From Trifolium pratense (Eukaryota > Streptophyta > Magnoliopsida > Fabales > Fabaceae): 64,000 nt of DNA. Every line of letters begins with the position of its first letter. The stretch's first letter is position 1. The position numbers and the translations under genes were made by a program. Below the pieces are notes generated by a model. That model was not told the DNA's origin, did not search any database, and was given only the letters and a program-made list of their open reading frames with translations. Of the stretch, positions 1 to 11,900 are shown piece by piece. The stretch lies in the NCBI RefSeq assembly GCF_020283565.1, contig NC_060059.1, positions 41,470,338 through 41,534,337 of the forward strand, read 5' to 3'.

Positions 1-152
1 AAGTTTGTCCAAATTCTAAATATATTATCTCAGGTCCTTTTTGTAAAAAACAGTTAACTTTTAGGTTCATTAAATAACTGATGTATTTAGTCTATATCAT
101 GTTTAAGTTGCTGACATAAACTTATTGGAATTTTCTTGTTTTGGAAATGAAG

Positions 153-3100
153 GCTGATAGGTAAAGTTGCCATGCAATCTTTGCAGTTGTATCTGTTTGG
201 ACGAAAGAATGCAGGATCATTCATTGAAGGTGAGGTTTTTATGTCAAATTATAACTTTCTTAACTATGATTAGTTTTAAACTAATAATTATAATTAATAT
301 CTGCTAAAATGAGATGTTTTTAAATATTTTTATGCAGAATTACAGGTGGACAAAGAATCTGTTGGAGGGTGTGGAGGAATAATTGGAAGAAAGAAAGGGG
401 CTGTAGCAATCCGTATTAACTACAATGGCATAAGTTTGGTGTTCATCTCGTGCCACCTTTCCGGTCAGTAACTACATATGATTGGTTAATTCCTTTCTTT
501 TGCTAACAAAAGCGACATTTTTAGCCCCCGTTGTTAAAGTCTAGTGATTTAGTTGTGATCATATTTTATGTGGAATTCTGAGTTCAAACTCGGGTCAACA
601 CATTTTGTTGGGAATAATGCCTAAATATCTTTTTTGGAAGATTTTATATTTAAATATAGTTTAGATTTATATTTGAAATAATATAATATTAGAGTTTATG
701 ATTTATATTTCAGTTTAGAATATTTAAGGTTTGTTTAAATTTTATTATAGGATTAGTGTTTTTTTATGTAGCTCTATATATAGAGCCATAAGCATGATGA
801 ATAAAATAAGAACTTTAGTATTCTTCATATAATCCTATATTTGAGGAGAGTTTTCTCCCTAAATTTATATCTCACCAAATTCCGCAATACAAAAACACAA
901 AAAACCATATCAGTGGCATCAGAGCGCCGTCGTTCACAAGGACCCATAAAGATGGAAGAAGGAGAAGATGAAGATGATGAAGCAGAAGACGAAAAAATCA
1001 ACAAAAACCCATAACAAAAAATCATAACCACAACTACATCTTTATGTGTTACATGAAATATGCACATGTAATAACCCATAACCAAAACCAAAATCAAAAC
1101 CAAAATCAATACATGAAAAGTATGATACCTACACATGTATTAATAACCCATAACCCATAACCAATACATGAAAAGTAGGATACATACACATGTATTACAA
1201 AACCCAAAACCAATACATGAAAAATATGCTCATGTACCATATGAAGATGTAGACAACAACAACAACAAAAAAACAAAAATCAACATGAATCTCGGGCTGG
1301 ATACAACACAAAGATATTCAGTCAGGGAGGAGTGTTAAACAAAAACAGCAACAAAGAATGTGGATGAACAACAACAACAACAACAACAAAAATCAACATG
1401 AATCTCATGCTGGATACAACACAAAGATATCCAGTCGAGGAGGAGTGTTAAAAAAGGTTTTTTCAACTCAAATCTCATGTCGGATACAACACAAAGATAT
1501 TCAGTCAAAGAGGAGAGGCTTGAGAAACAAAAAATACAATTAAATTTCAGCGCAAATCTCATATTGGATACAACAAAAAAAGATATTCAGTCAAGGAGAA
1601 GTGTTGGGAATAATGCCTAAATATCTTTTTTGGAAGATTTTATATTTAAATATAGTTTAGATTTATATTTGAAATAATATAATATTAGAGTTTATGATTT
1701 ATATTTCAGTTTAGAATATTTAAGATTTGTTTAAATTTTATTATAGGATTAGTGTTTTTTTATGTAGCTCTATATATAGAGCCATAAGCATGATGAATAA
1801 AATAAGAACTTGGTTAAATAGTGATATACCCCCCTGCAAAATAGGCGAGTTTTGCGTTACCCCCTGCAAAATATTTTTTTGAGATTACCCCCCTGCAATG
1901 TCAAGATTCCTTGCGTTACCCCCCTGGCTCAACAAGTGGGCATATGACATGGAAGAATCTTGACGTGGCATGACACGTGGAAATTAATTTATTTTTTATT
2001 TATTTTTAATTGCCAACTCATTAATTAATGTGGGTTTTTAATTAAAAAAATGAAAAAAAAACTTAAAAGTTGTTATATTTTTATGAACTTACTTAAAAAA
2101 AAGTTTTTTTTTTTTTACTAAAAGTTGTTATTATATATAAAAAAAAAAGATTTTTTTTTTTTTGACTAAAAGTTGTTATTATATATATATATATATAAAA
2201 AAAAGATATCTTTTTTTTTTACTAAAAGATTTCTTTTTTTTTTTTTACTAAAAGTTGTTATTATATATAAAAAAAAAAGATTTTTTTTTTTTTTACTAAA
2301 AGATTTCTTTTTTTTTTACTAAAAGATTTCTTTTTTTTTTACTAAAAGTTGTTATTATATATATAAAAAAAAAGATTTTTTTTTTGTTTGACTAAAAGTT
2401 GTTATTATATATATATAAAAAAAAAAGATTTCTTTTTTTTTTTTGACTAAAAGAATTCTTTTTCTTTTTTGACTAAAAGTTGTTATTATATATATAAAAA
2501 AAAGATTTCTTAACCCCAAAAACAAAAATAATAACAATATCACTTATTTTTTCAAGAACGTTGAATCCAATTGTTGTAGGGTTTTTTGTTATTATATATA
2601 AAAAAAATTTATTTTTTGACTAAATAATAACAACTTTTAGTCAAAAAAAAAAATGAAATCTTTTTTTTTTATATATAATAACAACTTTTAGTCAAAAAAA
2701 AAAAAGTTATATATAATAACAACTTTTAGTCAAAAAAAAAACTTCTTTTAAGTAAGTTCATAAAAATATAACAACTTTTAAGTTTTTTTTTTCATTTTTT
2801 TAATTAAAAACCCACATTAATTAATGAGTTGGCAATTAAAAATAAATAAAAAATAAATTAATTTCCACGTGTCATGCCACGTCAAGATTCTTCCATGTCA
2901 TATGCCCACTTGTTGAGCCAGGGGGTAACGCAAGGAATCTTGACATTGCAGGGGGGTAATCTCAAAAATATATTTTGCAGGGGGGTAACGCAAAACTCGC
3001 CTATTTTGCAGGGGGGTATAACACTATTTACCCTAAGAACTTTAGTATTCTTCATATAACCCTATATTTGAGGAGAGTTTTCTCCCTAAATTTATATCTC

Positions 3101-5020
3101 ACCAAATTCCGCAATACAAAAACACAAAAAACCATATCACATTTTCCCCCTCTCCGCATGTCTTAGTTGCTAGGCCAAATTGCAATCCATGATGTGACTC
3201 CATGTAGTCTGGAAATTTTGCATTCACGCAATCAACACATCAAATTAAGATAGATTTCTCAAATTTTAAGTTTGATAGAAAAGTTTAAATGAAAAAATAT
3301 GCAAATTTTAGGACCATTTGATATTGATCTAAAGGCCACCGATATGTTAATTGCGTGAATGAAGAATATTTCAATTGCGACCACAACTAATCCATTTCCA
3401 CTTAACTGCCTCAAATATGAAAATTAACAAGAAACAATGAATGCTTTCATAAACATGTTTTTCATATTGGTTAATACTAATAGCTAGATTATAATTGTAT
3501 TGTACATGGTGTTTTTAATTTTGTTGCAGCTCATAGTCGCAATGTGGAAGAAAGAAATTATGAATGCAGACATATATCACACTCCCTCTTCTCCAAGATT
3601 TTGAACCCAAATTCTAGACCGGCCCATATGATTGTTTGGCTAGGAGATCTTAACTATAGGCTTCAAGGGATTGATACACATCCTGCAAGGAACCTAATAG
3701 ACAAAGATCTTCACCATGTAATTATTTTCATCACCACTAAGTGGACTCATATATAAGCTAGAATTAGTTTGCAATTTAATTCAAAATTCATAATATACAT
3801 AATTGATAATTCATTTTGTTTCATTTGATCAGAAGCTGCATGGTAATGATCAACTCTTGCAACAAGCTGGAGAAGGACAAATTTTCAATGGATTTTGTGA
3901 GGGGACATTGACATTCAAGCCAACATATAAGTATAATAAAGGAAGTAGCAATTATGATACAAGTCATAAGGTAAGTTACATCTTCTTTTCTTTTTTGATG
4001 CAAATATAACATTTTCCAATTCAACATAAAAGATTTAGTAAAAAAAACATAAAAGATGTATATATAAGTAAATGTTAGCAATTTCTAACCAAAATGTAAA
4101 TTTTAGCAAAAAAGGCTTATTTCTAATATCTCTAAAATATCATTCTATGTGAGTATGTGACCAAATATAATTTTTTGGTCACACTCACAATATTTTATAT
4201 TTTATTCTTTTAATTATTTTATAAATAATAAAAATGATATGAATATAACTATATGGTCACGTGCTCATGGAAGTCTTGCTCATGTTCCATAATAAGAGTA
4301 GGAAGGAAAAAAAAAACTCTTTATAAGTTGTTTTATAGTATCAATCATTATAATCATTATATATATGTACCTTACTTTTAGAACCTACGCTTTAATTACT
4401 TGAGTTCAATCGTGTCAGTACTTAATTATTTTTGTTTAATTTTTCATTTTGACGGATATCTTTATTTACTTAATCATATAAAAATATCTTAAATCTCTTT
4501 GTTTGTTTAACTATGTTAGTAGACACATCATATTTTATACACGTATAATCTTAAATCCCAAAAATACCATTTATTTATCTTATAAGGTACTCCTAAAATT
4601 TTGGCCACATAACTATTACCGACCAAACAGAAATAAAAGTCTCATTTATTTCATTGTAGTTTTCGAATTAGAAAAACTAGCACAAATATTGACTTAAAAT
4701 CCCACATAAAATTGCTACCACAAGAAATGCTGGCTTGAAAAACAGCCTAGAAAATCCATCATATATAATATATCCATTTGTGTGACATGTTAAAGATATG
4801 ATTTGGTGACGTTTAACGATTCTATTGATGATGTGTACATGTTGATTTTCAGGTTAGAGTACCAGCATGGACAGATCGTATACTATTCAAGATAGAAGAC
4901 ACATACAACGTGGAAGCAAATCTACGTTCCTACGAGTCCTTAGATGAAATATACGGTTCAGATCATAAACCAGTAAAGGCACAAATCTGCTTAAGACTTC
5001 CTCAAACTCAATCCAATTAA
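153..5020 (+). CDS. IP5P11: Inositol polyphosphate 5-phosphatase, IP5P11-like, 5'-partial
   Basis: This is the C-terminal two-thirds of a plant inositol/phosphoinositide 5-phosphatase, which removes the 5-phosphate from phosphoinositides. Exons read from the sequence are 153-229, 338-463, 3530-3717, 3833-3970 and 4853-5020, all with GT-AG borders and matching phases; the stop is TAA at 5018. Family motifs visible are the strand ending in FISCHLSAH, the catalytic WLGDLNYR in exon 3530-3717, PAWTDRILF and SDHKPVKA in the last exon. Exon boundaries and sequence resemble Arabidopsis 5PTase11 more than the long FRA3-type enzymes, from memory of that family. The N-terminal exons lie left of the window. 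The intron 464-3529 is swollen to about 3 kb by the nested transposons described separately; both splice sites are intact, so the gene probably still works. I see no frameshift. The symbol is by similarity only. Confidence 0.88.
1230..1600. repeat. Tandem repeats inside the TRIM core
   Basis: About four degenerate copies of a 60-100 bp unit, each containing 'GGATACAACA(C)AAAGATATTCAGTC' split over its length and followed by GGAG(G/A)AG and GTGTT. Stretches of (CAA)n separate the units. The last unit supplies the purine tract before the 3' LTR. Open frames across this region are repeat artefacts. Confidence 0.75.
1812..3033. mobile_element. Mutator-like foldback element nested in the 3' LTR
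   Basis: A 1222-bp element has long terminal inverted repeats (left GGTTAAATAGTG, right CACTATTTACCC) and a perfect 9-bp target duplication TAAGAACTT at 1803-1811 and 3034-3042. A 9-bp duplication with long inverted repeats is the Mutator signature. Each arm is about 230-300 bp and begins with three subrepeats of the form ACCCCC(C)TGCAA, then continues into an AT-rich arm containing CCACGTGTCATGCCACGTC. The centre (about 2050-2760) is made of A/T-run repeats with ACTAAAAGTTGTTATTATAT. There is no transposase. The same terminal design occurs in the element at 43265-46211, which may be a relative able to supply transposase. Confidence 0.9.
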
Positions 5021-5162
5021 TTGTAGTGAACCCTTACGTCTAAATTACAATATTTTTTTTTGTAAATTATTGTATTATATATAGTCAGTCAAATGCAAAA
5101 AAAAAAAAAAAAAGAAGAAAAATACAATAGAAAAATGCTAACTTGTCAATGGTGGATTTTGC

Positions 5163-5353
5163 GGACCAGGATTTCATGCATTCGATTTTTGGGTGCAGTT
5201 GTGCAGTCATTTCATTTATAATCGTCCGATCAAGATCGGACGGTTATAATTTAAAACTGTAATTATTAACTGAATTTATTTAAACCGTTTGATTGTGATC
5301 GAATGGTTATAAATCAACTGCATTAAAATTTTGACTGCACATGATCCATTTCC
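5163..5353. mobile_element. ~190-bp Mutator-type MITE, copy 1
   Basis: A 191-bp element begins GGACCAGGATT and ends CATTTCC. It is flanked by GGATTTTGC (5154-5162) and AGATTTTGC (5354-5362), a 9-bp duplication with one mismatch. Its centre carries the paired motif GATCAAGATCGGACGG and a complementary AACCGTTTGATTGTGATCG. Two more copies of this family lie at 17517-17708 and 40793-40982. It sits just 3' of the phosphatase gene. Confidence 0.75.
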
Positions 5354-5898
5354 AGATTTTGCATTTTGTCGTATGATGGAGACACATGAATCCTGGTCGG
5401 TTTATTGGATTGCGTGGTGTTCTGATTATGATTGAATTTATGAATTGTTCCAACTAAATCTTTAAGCCAATAAAGTAATTTATCATTCAAAGTTGACCCA
5501 TTTAGCCTAGAAATAAATTTCTTTTGGATTGAATTTAATTTTTTCACAAAACGAAATTAATTCATATTATTATGGTAAGTGTGAGATGAATTAAGTTTTG
5601 CATATTTCTTAGGGTTCATGAGGTTGAACATTTAGAATTCAAGTCTTAAAATTTTAGATAAAAGTGTGGTATAGAACCCACTTATACTTCCTTCAGACCT
5701 ATATATAAGAATTTTTTTTTAACCAATATATAAGAAAATATTTGATTCTTAGATTAATTGTAAAACCAACGTATTTAGACAACACAATGTATCTAAAAAG
5801 TCAATATTTTTTAATATATATATAGGACTAAAAGGAGTATATAGTTGTTGTGAGTCCAATATAAATGATCCACCTAAGACTGTCACGGTCACGTATTC

Positions 5899-6447
5899 CA
5901 GGGGCGGCTCCCATGCAAGTGCAAGATGTGCTACAGCACAAGGCCTCTGATTTTAAGGGCCTCATATTTCTAGATAGTTGGAGGTTCCATTTTATAAACT
6001 CACCCTTTTATAAACTCACGTGATGTTTTATTGTTACTAAATCACTTTGCAGTAATAAGTATTTCCCTTTGTCAAAATGATATTTGGTCCTTATAGTATT
6101 TTAGGTTTCAAGCTAGTCATCTCTATTTAAATGTAAGGGATCAAATTGAAACATAAAGTAAACTTAAAACTAAATTGAAACTTTTTAAGTAAGAAACCAA
6201 ATTAAAATCTAAAATAAACACACGGGACGAAAAATGAAATTAAGTCACCCCGAATCACGTTCATGTTAATTATTGATTATAATATGATATTTTTATGTTA
6301 GTTATGATATAACTATTTCGTATGTCATTGAAAATTTAAATAAAGGATGCTTTTTTTTTTTATATAAATAAATATAAAAATTGTGTTTTTAATAGGGTCT
6401 ATTCTTAATATTTGAACAGGGTCTCGAAATAGTTAGGGACGCCCCTG
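5899..6447. mobile_element. Non-autonomous hAT element
   Basis: A 549-bp element has short terminal inverted repeats, CAGGGGCGG on the left and GACGCCCCTG on the right. It is flanked by a perfect 8-bp duplication ACGTATTC (5891-5898 and 6448-6455). The 8-bp duplication and CAGGG termini are typical of hAT transposons. The interior has no coding capacity and is AT-rich. Confidence 0.88.
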
Positions 6448-6455
6448 ACGTATTC

Positions 6456-7851
6456 CAACACATATTACTAAAAATCAAATCTCCATACATGTTGGAATGT
6501 CAGAATCTGATCTCCATAGACTATAAAAGTTCATAACACAACTATAAATATTTCACTTACTAGTACGAACAAATTTCAAACAACCAACAAATATTAAAAA
6601 TCTATATTTCCTAAATTAATTCAAGTCTTCAGTCTTTGAAAAGCCATTAAGTTCACATTATTTACAGTTAGATGTACAGTCTCACATGTACGACTGATAT
6701 AATAAATATTGTACAATTATTTGATATTTTAAGATGCGGATTTAAATCTACAATTATCACTTCTCAGCATTTAATATGTTGGTTTCAAACCAGAGTTAGA
6801 GAAGGTCCAATATGAACTTCAGAGTTCAGACCAACAAACTATTGGTTTCCTAAGCATAAGTACGATGTGTAAAAATAAATAAAATAAAAGCATAAGTAAG
6901 AATATGTTAGCTATGTAATTCAAAAAAACAAAAAAAGTTAGCTATGACTACGTTTGACAAAAAATAGCGAATAGATGATAAGGTAGTTTATAACGGATAA
7001 CTTATAAGTTAGCTTTTAGCTTATAACAAATAAGCTACCTGATTAAATTTATAGTGTTCGGTAAAATTAGCAGTTAAATTAACTTATAAGTATGAAATGA
7101 CATAAAAAAATATGTTTAATTAATAGTAATTTTTTCATGTAAGATGATATCGGTAAAATTAGAAGAAAAAAATGATAAGTTATAAATTTATAAGTTACTT
7201 TTAATCTATAAACTAGCTTATTTGTGTTAAATTATGGTGATGTTGTCTTTGCCGCGTGCAACAACACTGTGATTGTGTTAGTGACTATTGGGCCACCCGT
7301 TGTTAGCAGGCTTTAATTAGCCAGTCTGAAAAGTTCAAGCTGAAATTTTAGAAAATTTCTTTTGTTGTTTTACTCAATCATCCGCTACTTAAGTAATAGA
7401 CGATGTTAGTGAACGATGTTTTTCCTAATTTTTTCTTTTTTATTTATCCACTATTTAAATATCGGCTGAATAAAAATAGAACGTACGAAAATTTTTCAAA
7501 ATTTTAAGCCTTAACCTTACATTTTAACGGGTTTGATGAACCGACCAATTCAAACTAGCTCATTTTATTTAACAGCTCAATCAAAAAATAAAACAAATAG
7601 ATATTAATTAATTGTTTGATACTTGTCTTCACACTCCTTCCTTCTTATCTTAGGAGCATGACAAGGAAGTAAGTAATCTTAATCTATACTCTCTTTAGTC
7701 TCATATGTAAGTAAAAATAGTTTTTTAGATTAATTGAAAAGTGATCTATTTAGTTTATATTTTAGATCAAATACATTAATTCTTCAATAAATCTAAAAAA
7801 ATTACTTTTACTTACGTATGAGGTCGGAGGAAATAATAATGTATAATAATA
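6456..7851. other. Intergenic, AT-rich, no gene seen
   Basis: No supported gene. From about 6955 to 7230 there is an AT-rich stretch with repeated and inverted 'AACTTATAAGTTA/AGCTTATTT' motifs, probably an old MITE whose ends I could not fix. At about 7381 there is a CCGCTACTTAAGTA sequence related to the palindromes at 34.9 kb. Confidence 0.5.
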
Positions 7852-8025
7852 GGAAAATGCTAAACAGTGCCCCGGGGCACTATTTAATGATGCAAAAATA
7901 GTAATTTGGCATTGGAGTTTGTGCAATCAACTCCTCAAAAATTTAAAAAGTGTTCTTTTCTTTTCAAAACTTTCTTTTTTTGGTTTCCTTAACCAGTGCC
8001 CCGGAGGCACCGGTTAGCATGACCC
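7852..8025. mobile_element. Short foldback MITE, GCTAA family copy 1
   Basis: A 174-bp element runs from GGAAAATGCTAAACAGTGCC to GGTTAGCATGACCC with inverted ends, each followed inside by a CCCCGGGGCAC-like or CCCCGGAGGCAC block. The flanks are ATAATAATA on both sides (7843-7851 and 8026-8034); the 9-bp repeat fits a Mutator-type insertion but is low complexity. A related copy is at 27487-27663. It lies about 0.6 kb upstream of the DA1 leader. Confidence 0.7.
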
Positions 8026-8727
8026 ATAATAATAATAATAATATATGTCCATAAATCTCCGTATCCGTAAATATTTGTAATTGCTACACCTAACCCAACC
8101 CCTCCGTTTCCTCCGCCCCAACGTATTCAATCAATCACCCATAACAACAAATTATCATTTAATAATTCCATAAATAAAAGGTCTCTTCTTTCTTTCTTCT
8201 GGTTTTCTTTTTCTCAAACAAACTTTTTTGTCTTTTAGGTTGGGTTTTGCTTTTATAGTTTCCTTTCTTCATAACAAAGTTTGATACAAACAACAAAGAA
8301 TAAAGGGGTGTGTGTGAACAAGGAGGGTCCCACACACACCTTTGCATTTTTCCTTTTCAAATTCTCCTCCTAAATTATTTCAAAATTAATTCATCAAAAA
8401 TTAAATCTTTTACTTTTCTTCAAATTTAATTTGACTTTATAATCGCGTGCACTTCTTCAACTTTTTTTCTTTTCCCTCTTAACTCATCTCTTTTTCTTTC
8501 TTTTTTCATATAAAAATCAATTTTTTTTTCTTTATTCTTTTTCTTCATTTGTCAATGATCTAAAAAAGTCTTTGCGTTCTTACTCGTTTTTGAATTATTC
8601 TTCCAACTTTCTCAATTAGATCACACACTTCACACGAGTCAAGAAAACAGAATCAAACAATTTCTATTTTCATTCTTTTTTTTGTTATAATTTTGGGTCT
8701 CTCGCTGTTTCTGCAATTTCTTAACAG

Positions 8728-8902
8728 GTTAGTTAGTTACTTCATAATTCAAGGTTCTGTTTCATAAAGTTCTTTACTTTTTATATAAACCTGCAAAACC
8801 CTCTTTTTTATTTTTTCTATAATTTAGTTCTAGTTGGTTATGGAATTGTAGAATTATGTTTTGTAAAATGTTTTTTTGATTGTGTTAATGTTTATTGTGC
8901 AG
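8728..8902 (+). other. Intron in the DA1 5' leader
   Basis: CAG|GTTAGT at 8727/8728 and TTGTGCAG at 8902 fit plant splice sites. Upstream, 8150-8700 is a pyrimidine-rich leader/promoter stretch. The coding ATG follows at 8972. No transcript evidence is available, so the leader exon start is unknown. Confidence 0.6.
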
Positions 8903-8971
8903 GAAGGAACTGTTATTGTTGAATATAGTTTGATTGATTGATTTATATGAACATATAGCTATTTTTGATTT

Positions 8972-11900
8972 ATGGGGTGGCTTAGTAAAATTTTTAAAGG
9001 CTCTGACCAAAAGGTTTCAGAAGGACATTACTATAAAGACGATTCGAGTTATTACTTGCCGTCGACTTCAGGGGTAATCGGTTAAAACAATTCATATTGG
9101 TTTAGAAATTAGAAGTGTTGTTTTAGAGAATGTTGTGGCTCATGTTTTGGTAGGGTTTTGAATGTAGGATGTTTGGGCTGAGAACGAGAATGAAGATATC
9201 GATCGTGCTATTGCATTGTCTCTAGCAGAAGACACTCCTAAAGCAAAAAAAGTTAAAGGTGAGTGAGATAGCTCCCAAAGATTGTTGCGTTACATACTTG
9301 CGTTGGTTGCTATATCATGATGTAATTTGGAAGTTCTGAGTTTTGTATACTTGTTTCGCATTTGTTGTAGATGTTATTATTCCTGTTTATCCATTGCCGA
9401 TTTCATCATCGGATTGTAATTAGGAGAAATTTGATATGAAATATGTGGTCAAATCATTTGATAAAGGAAGAAACCAGTTGCTTTCTGTTGAATTTCATGC
9501 ATGAAATAGTACTGTTCTGTATTTATGGTTTTTTCTGTTAATCTTGTAGACCACAAATCACAGTTAGAAGAAGATGAACAACTTGCCAGAGCTATAGAAG
9601 AAAGCCTAAATGTGGAGTCACCTCCCAAACATGGAAATGATATTAATATGTATCAACCAATTCAGTATTTCCCGATGGGGTACAGGTATGAATTAGAGGA
9701 TAACATTTTGTCCATTACAATTCCCACTTATTTGTGCTGGTCCTCCTGAACTACTTGTTAACTGATGATCTTATGATTCATCAAGAATATTCTTTGTAGG
9801 AAGGGGTTGATGTAATTGAACTATTAAAAAAACTAGACTAGAATGTAGTCTAGGTACATTGTTCTTCGTACTTTTTAGTCTCTTCAAATACCTTGTACCA
9901 AACAATAGCTCAGTGAAGATTGCTGCAACAAAACTGATCTACGGTGTTGTAGACACTTGATCATTGTGAGATGAATTTATGAACAAATAATCGTGTAGTC
10001 CTATGAATTAATTTCCACATCCAAAGTAGGGATAGCTTTTGTATCTTGTGCATCATGTTCAATGCTCATAAACAAAAGGAGAAAACATCTACCCAGAATT
10101 TTTCTGTTTGTTTTCAATTGATGAAGAAGTTATTAACTTCTTTCAGTTTCAGTTTGTTATTACATTAGAATATCAACAACATATACATATGTAATGCAAA
10201 CACAATTATGGGTATCTAATTATTTTCATTATAGGATATGTGCTGGCTGCAATGTTGAGATTGGTTATGGACGATATCTAAATTGCTTGGGTGCATTCTG
10301 GCATCCTGAATGCTTTCGCTGCCGTGCTTGCAACCTACCAATCTCTGATTATGAGGTGCAGAAATTTCCTTTGACCTGTCACATTGCTCATTTTAATGTT
10401 TTCATAACCGGTTTTTATTATGTACTTGAGGTATTATTGGTTTTACATGTAAATATCCATGCTTTTGTAGTTTTCCACATCCGGAAATTACCCTTACCAT
10501 AAAGCATGCTATAAGGAAAGCTACCATCCGAAATGTGATGTCTGCAAGCACTTCGTAAGTATTTCACCTTGATAACTTTTACATTATTGCTTCTAATACC
10601 TAGCATAGACTTTCGTATACCTTTACTTTTTGATATGTGTAAAAAATGGATGGGGAGAATGGAAAACATTATCCAGATTACGGCCTTATGGGAGCCATAT
10701 CTTATGAGTATAATCACGCTACATGCAAATTTAGGTACTACTAATAGCATCACTAGATTGTTTTATCTCCAGGAATATTAATGCTTTTGCCGTCTTTCAC
10801 AATTCACTCTTTTATGCATTTTTTATGCTTGCAATTGGAGCAACGAGTTGTATCATTTCCATTTCATTCATGAAGTTTATTGCTTTTCCATGTTACAATT
10901 AAATGAAGGCATGCTTTTTAGTTTTCACCTTGACTTTAGCCATATATTTCATGGCCTGTTGCTGTTAATTTTTGGTAATATATATCTTTTTCACAGATTC
11001 CAACAAACCCTGCTGGTCTTATTGAATATAGGGCACACCCATTCTGGAACCAGCATTATTGCCCTTCACATGAACATGATAATACTCCTCGCTGTTGTAG
11101 CTGTGAGAGAATGGAGGTCAGTCCCACTTAAATATTTTATATTATCAAATATTAATACTAGGCTTACCTAGGGAAAGGTGGATGAAATTGTATGGTACAA
11201 AGTGAAAAGAATGTAACGGAAGATGTCTCTCTTTATATGCAGCCACAAGGGACAGGATATATTGCCCTTAAGGATGGAAGGAAGCTCTGTTTAGAGTGTC
11301 TTGATTCTTCTATCATGGATACTAACGAATGCCAGCCCCTTCATGCTGATATACTAAAGTTCTACGAAAGCATAAATATGAGACTGGATCAGCAAGTTCC
11401 CCTACTGTTGGTGGAAAGACAAGCACTGAACGAAGCAAGGGAAGGAGAGAAAAATGTAAGTGAAAATGCATTTCACCTGTTTGCAGTAAATATAATTGAT
11501 AATTTGATTGTAATGGCATTAAGTGGTTGTGAGGAACTATTTTTGTTATTGATGGCTTTGAAAATGCTTGATGATATGTTAAGCACATAATGTATAAAAT
11601 AAATGATTCAATTTGACACACATACATGATATAAGAAATTTAAGAGCAAAACAGATACAAACAAATACATTCAGATTTAGAAGCCTAACACTTGTAATAG
11701 GGTAATACTTCCCAAGTCAAAATGCTTTGAAATGTGAAGTTTCTATCCGTAAGTAGTTCACAATTAAAGGAATTGCTTTTCATCGTTCTTATTTTATTCT
11801 TCATCTTTCAGGGCCACTATCACATGCCTGAGACCAGAGGACTCTGCCTCTCTGAGGAACTCAGCACTGTAAGATTTCCTGTTATGTTCTGCTAACATAT

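Larger units (their letters stand above)
606..3139. mobile_element. TRIM-type non-autonomous LTR element in an IP5P intron
   Basis: Two direct repeats beginning TGTTGGGAAT and ending ATATCA flank a non-coding core. The 5' LTR is 606-912 (307 bp). The 3' LTR runs 1602-3139 and is split by a foldback element at 1812-3033. The target duplication is CATTT at 601-605 and 3140-3144. A primer binding site, TGGCATCAGAGC, starts at 914, two bases after the LTR, and resembles the initiator-Met tRNA site with one mismatch. A purine tract, AAGGAGAAG, abuts the 3' LTR. Without the nested insert the element is about 1.3 kb. Its core (913-1601) holds only tandem repeats and no gag or pol, so it must have moved with proteins from another element. 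I see about two substitutions between the LTRs, which suggests a recent insertion. Confidence 0.9.

Noticed and set aside
825..1562. Open frames on both strands
   Set aside because: They lie in the TRIM core and LTR, made of CAA/CAT repeats with no protein family resemblance.
2355..3166. Short open frames in the 1.8-3.1 kb region
   Set aside because: Products of A/T runs and terminal inverted repeats of the foldback element.
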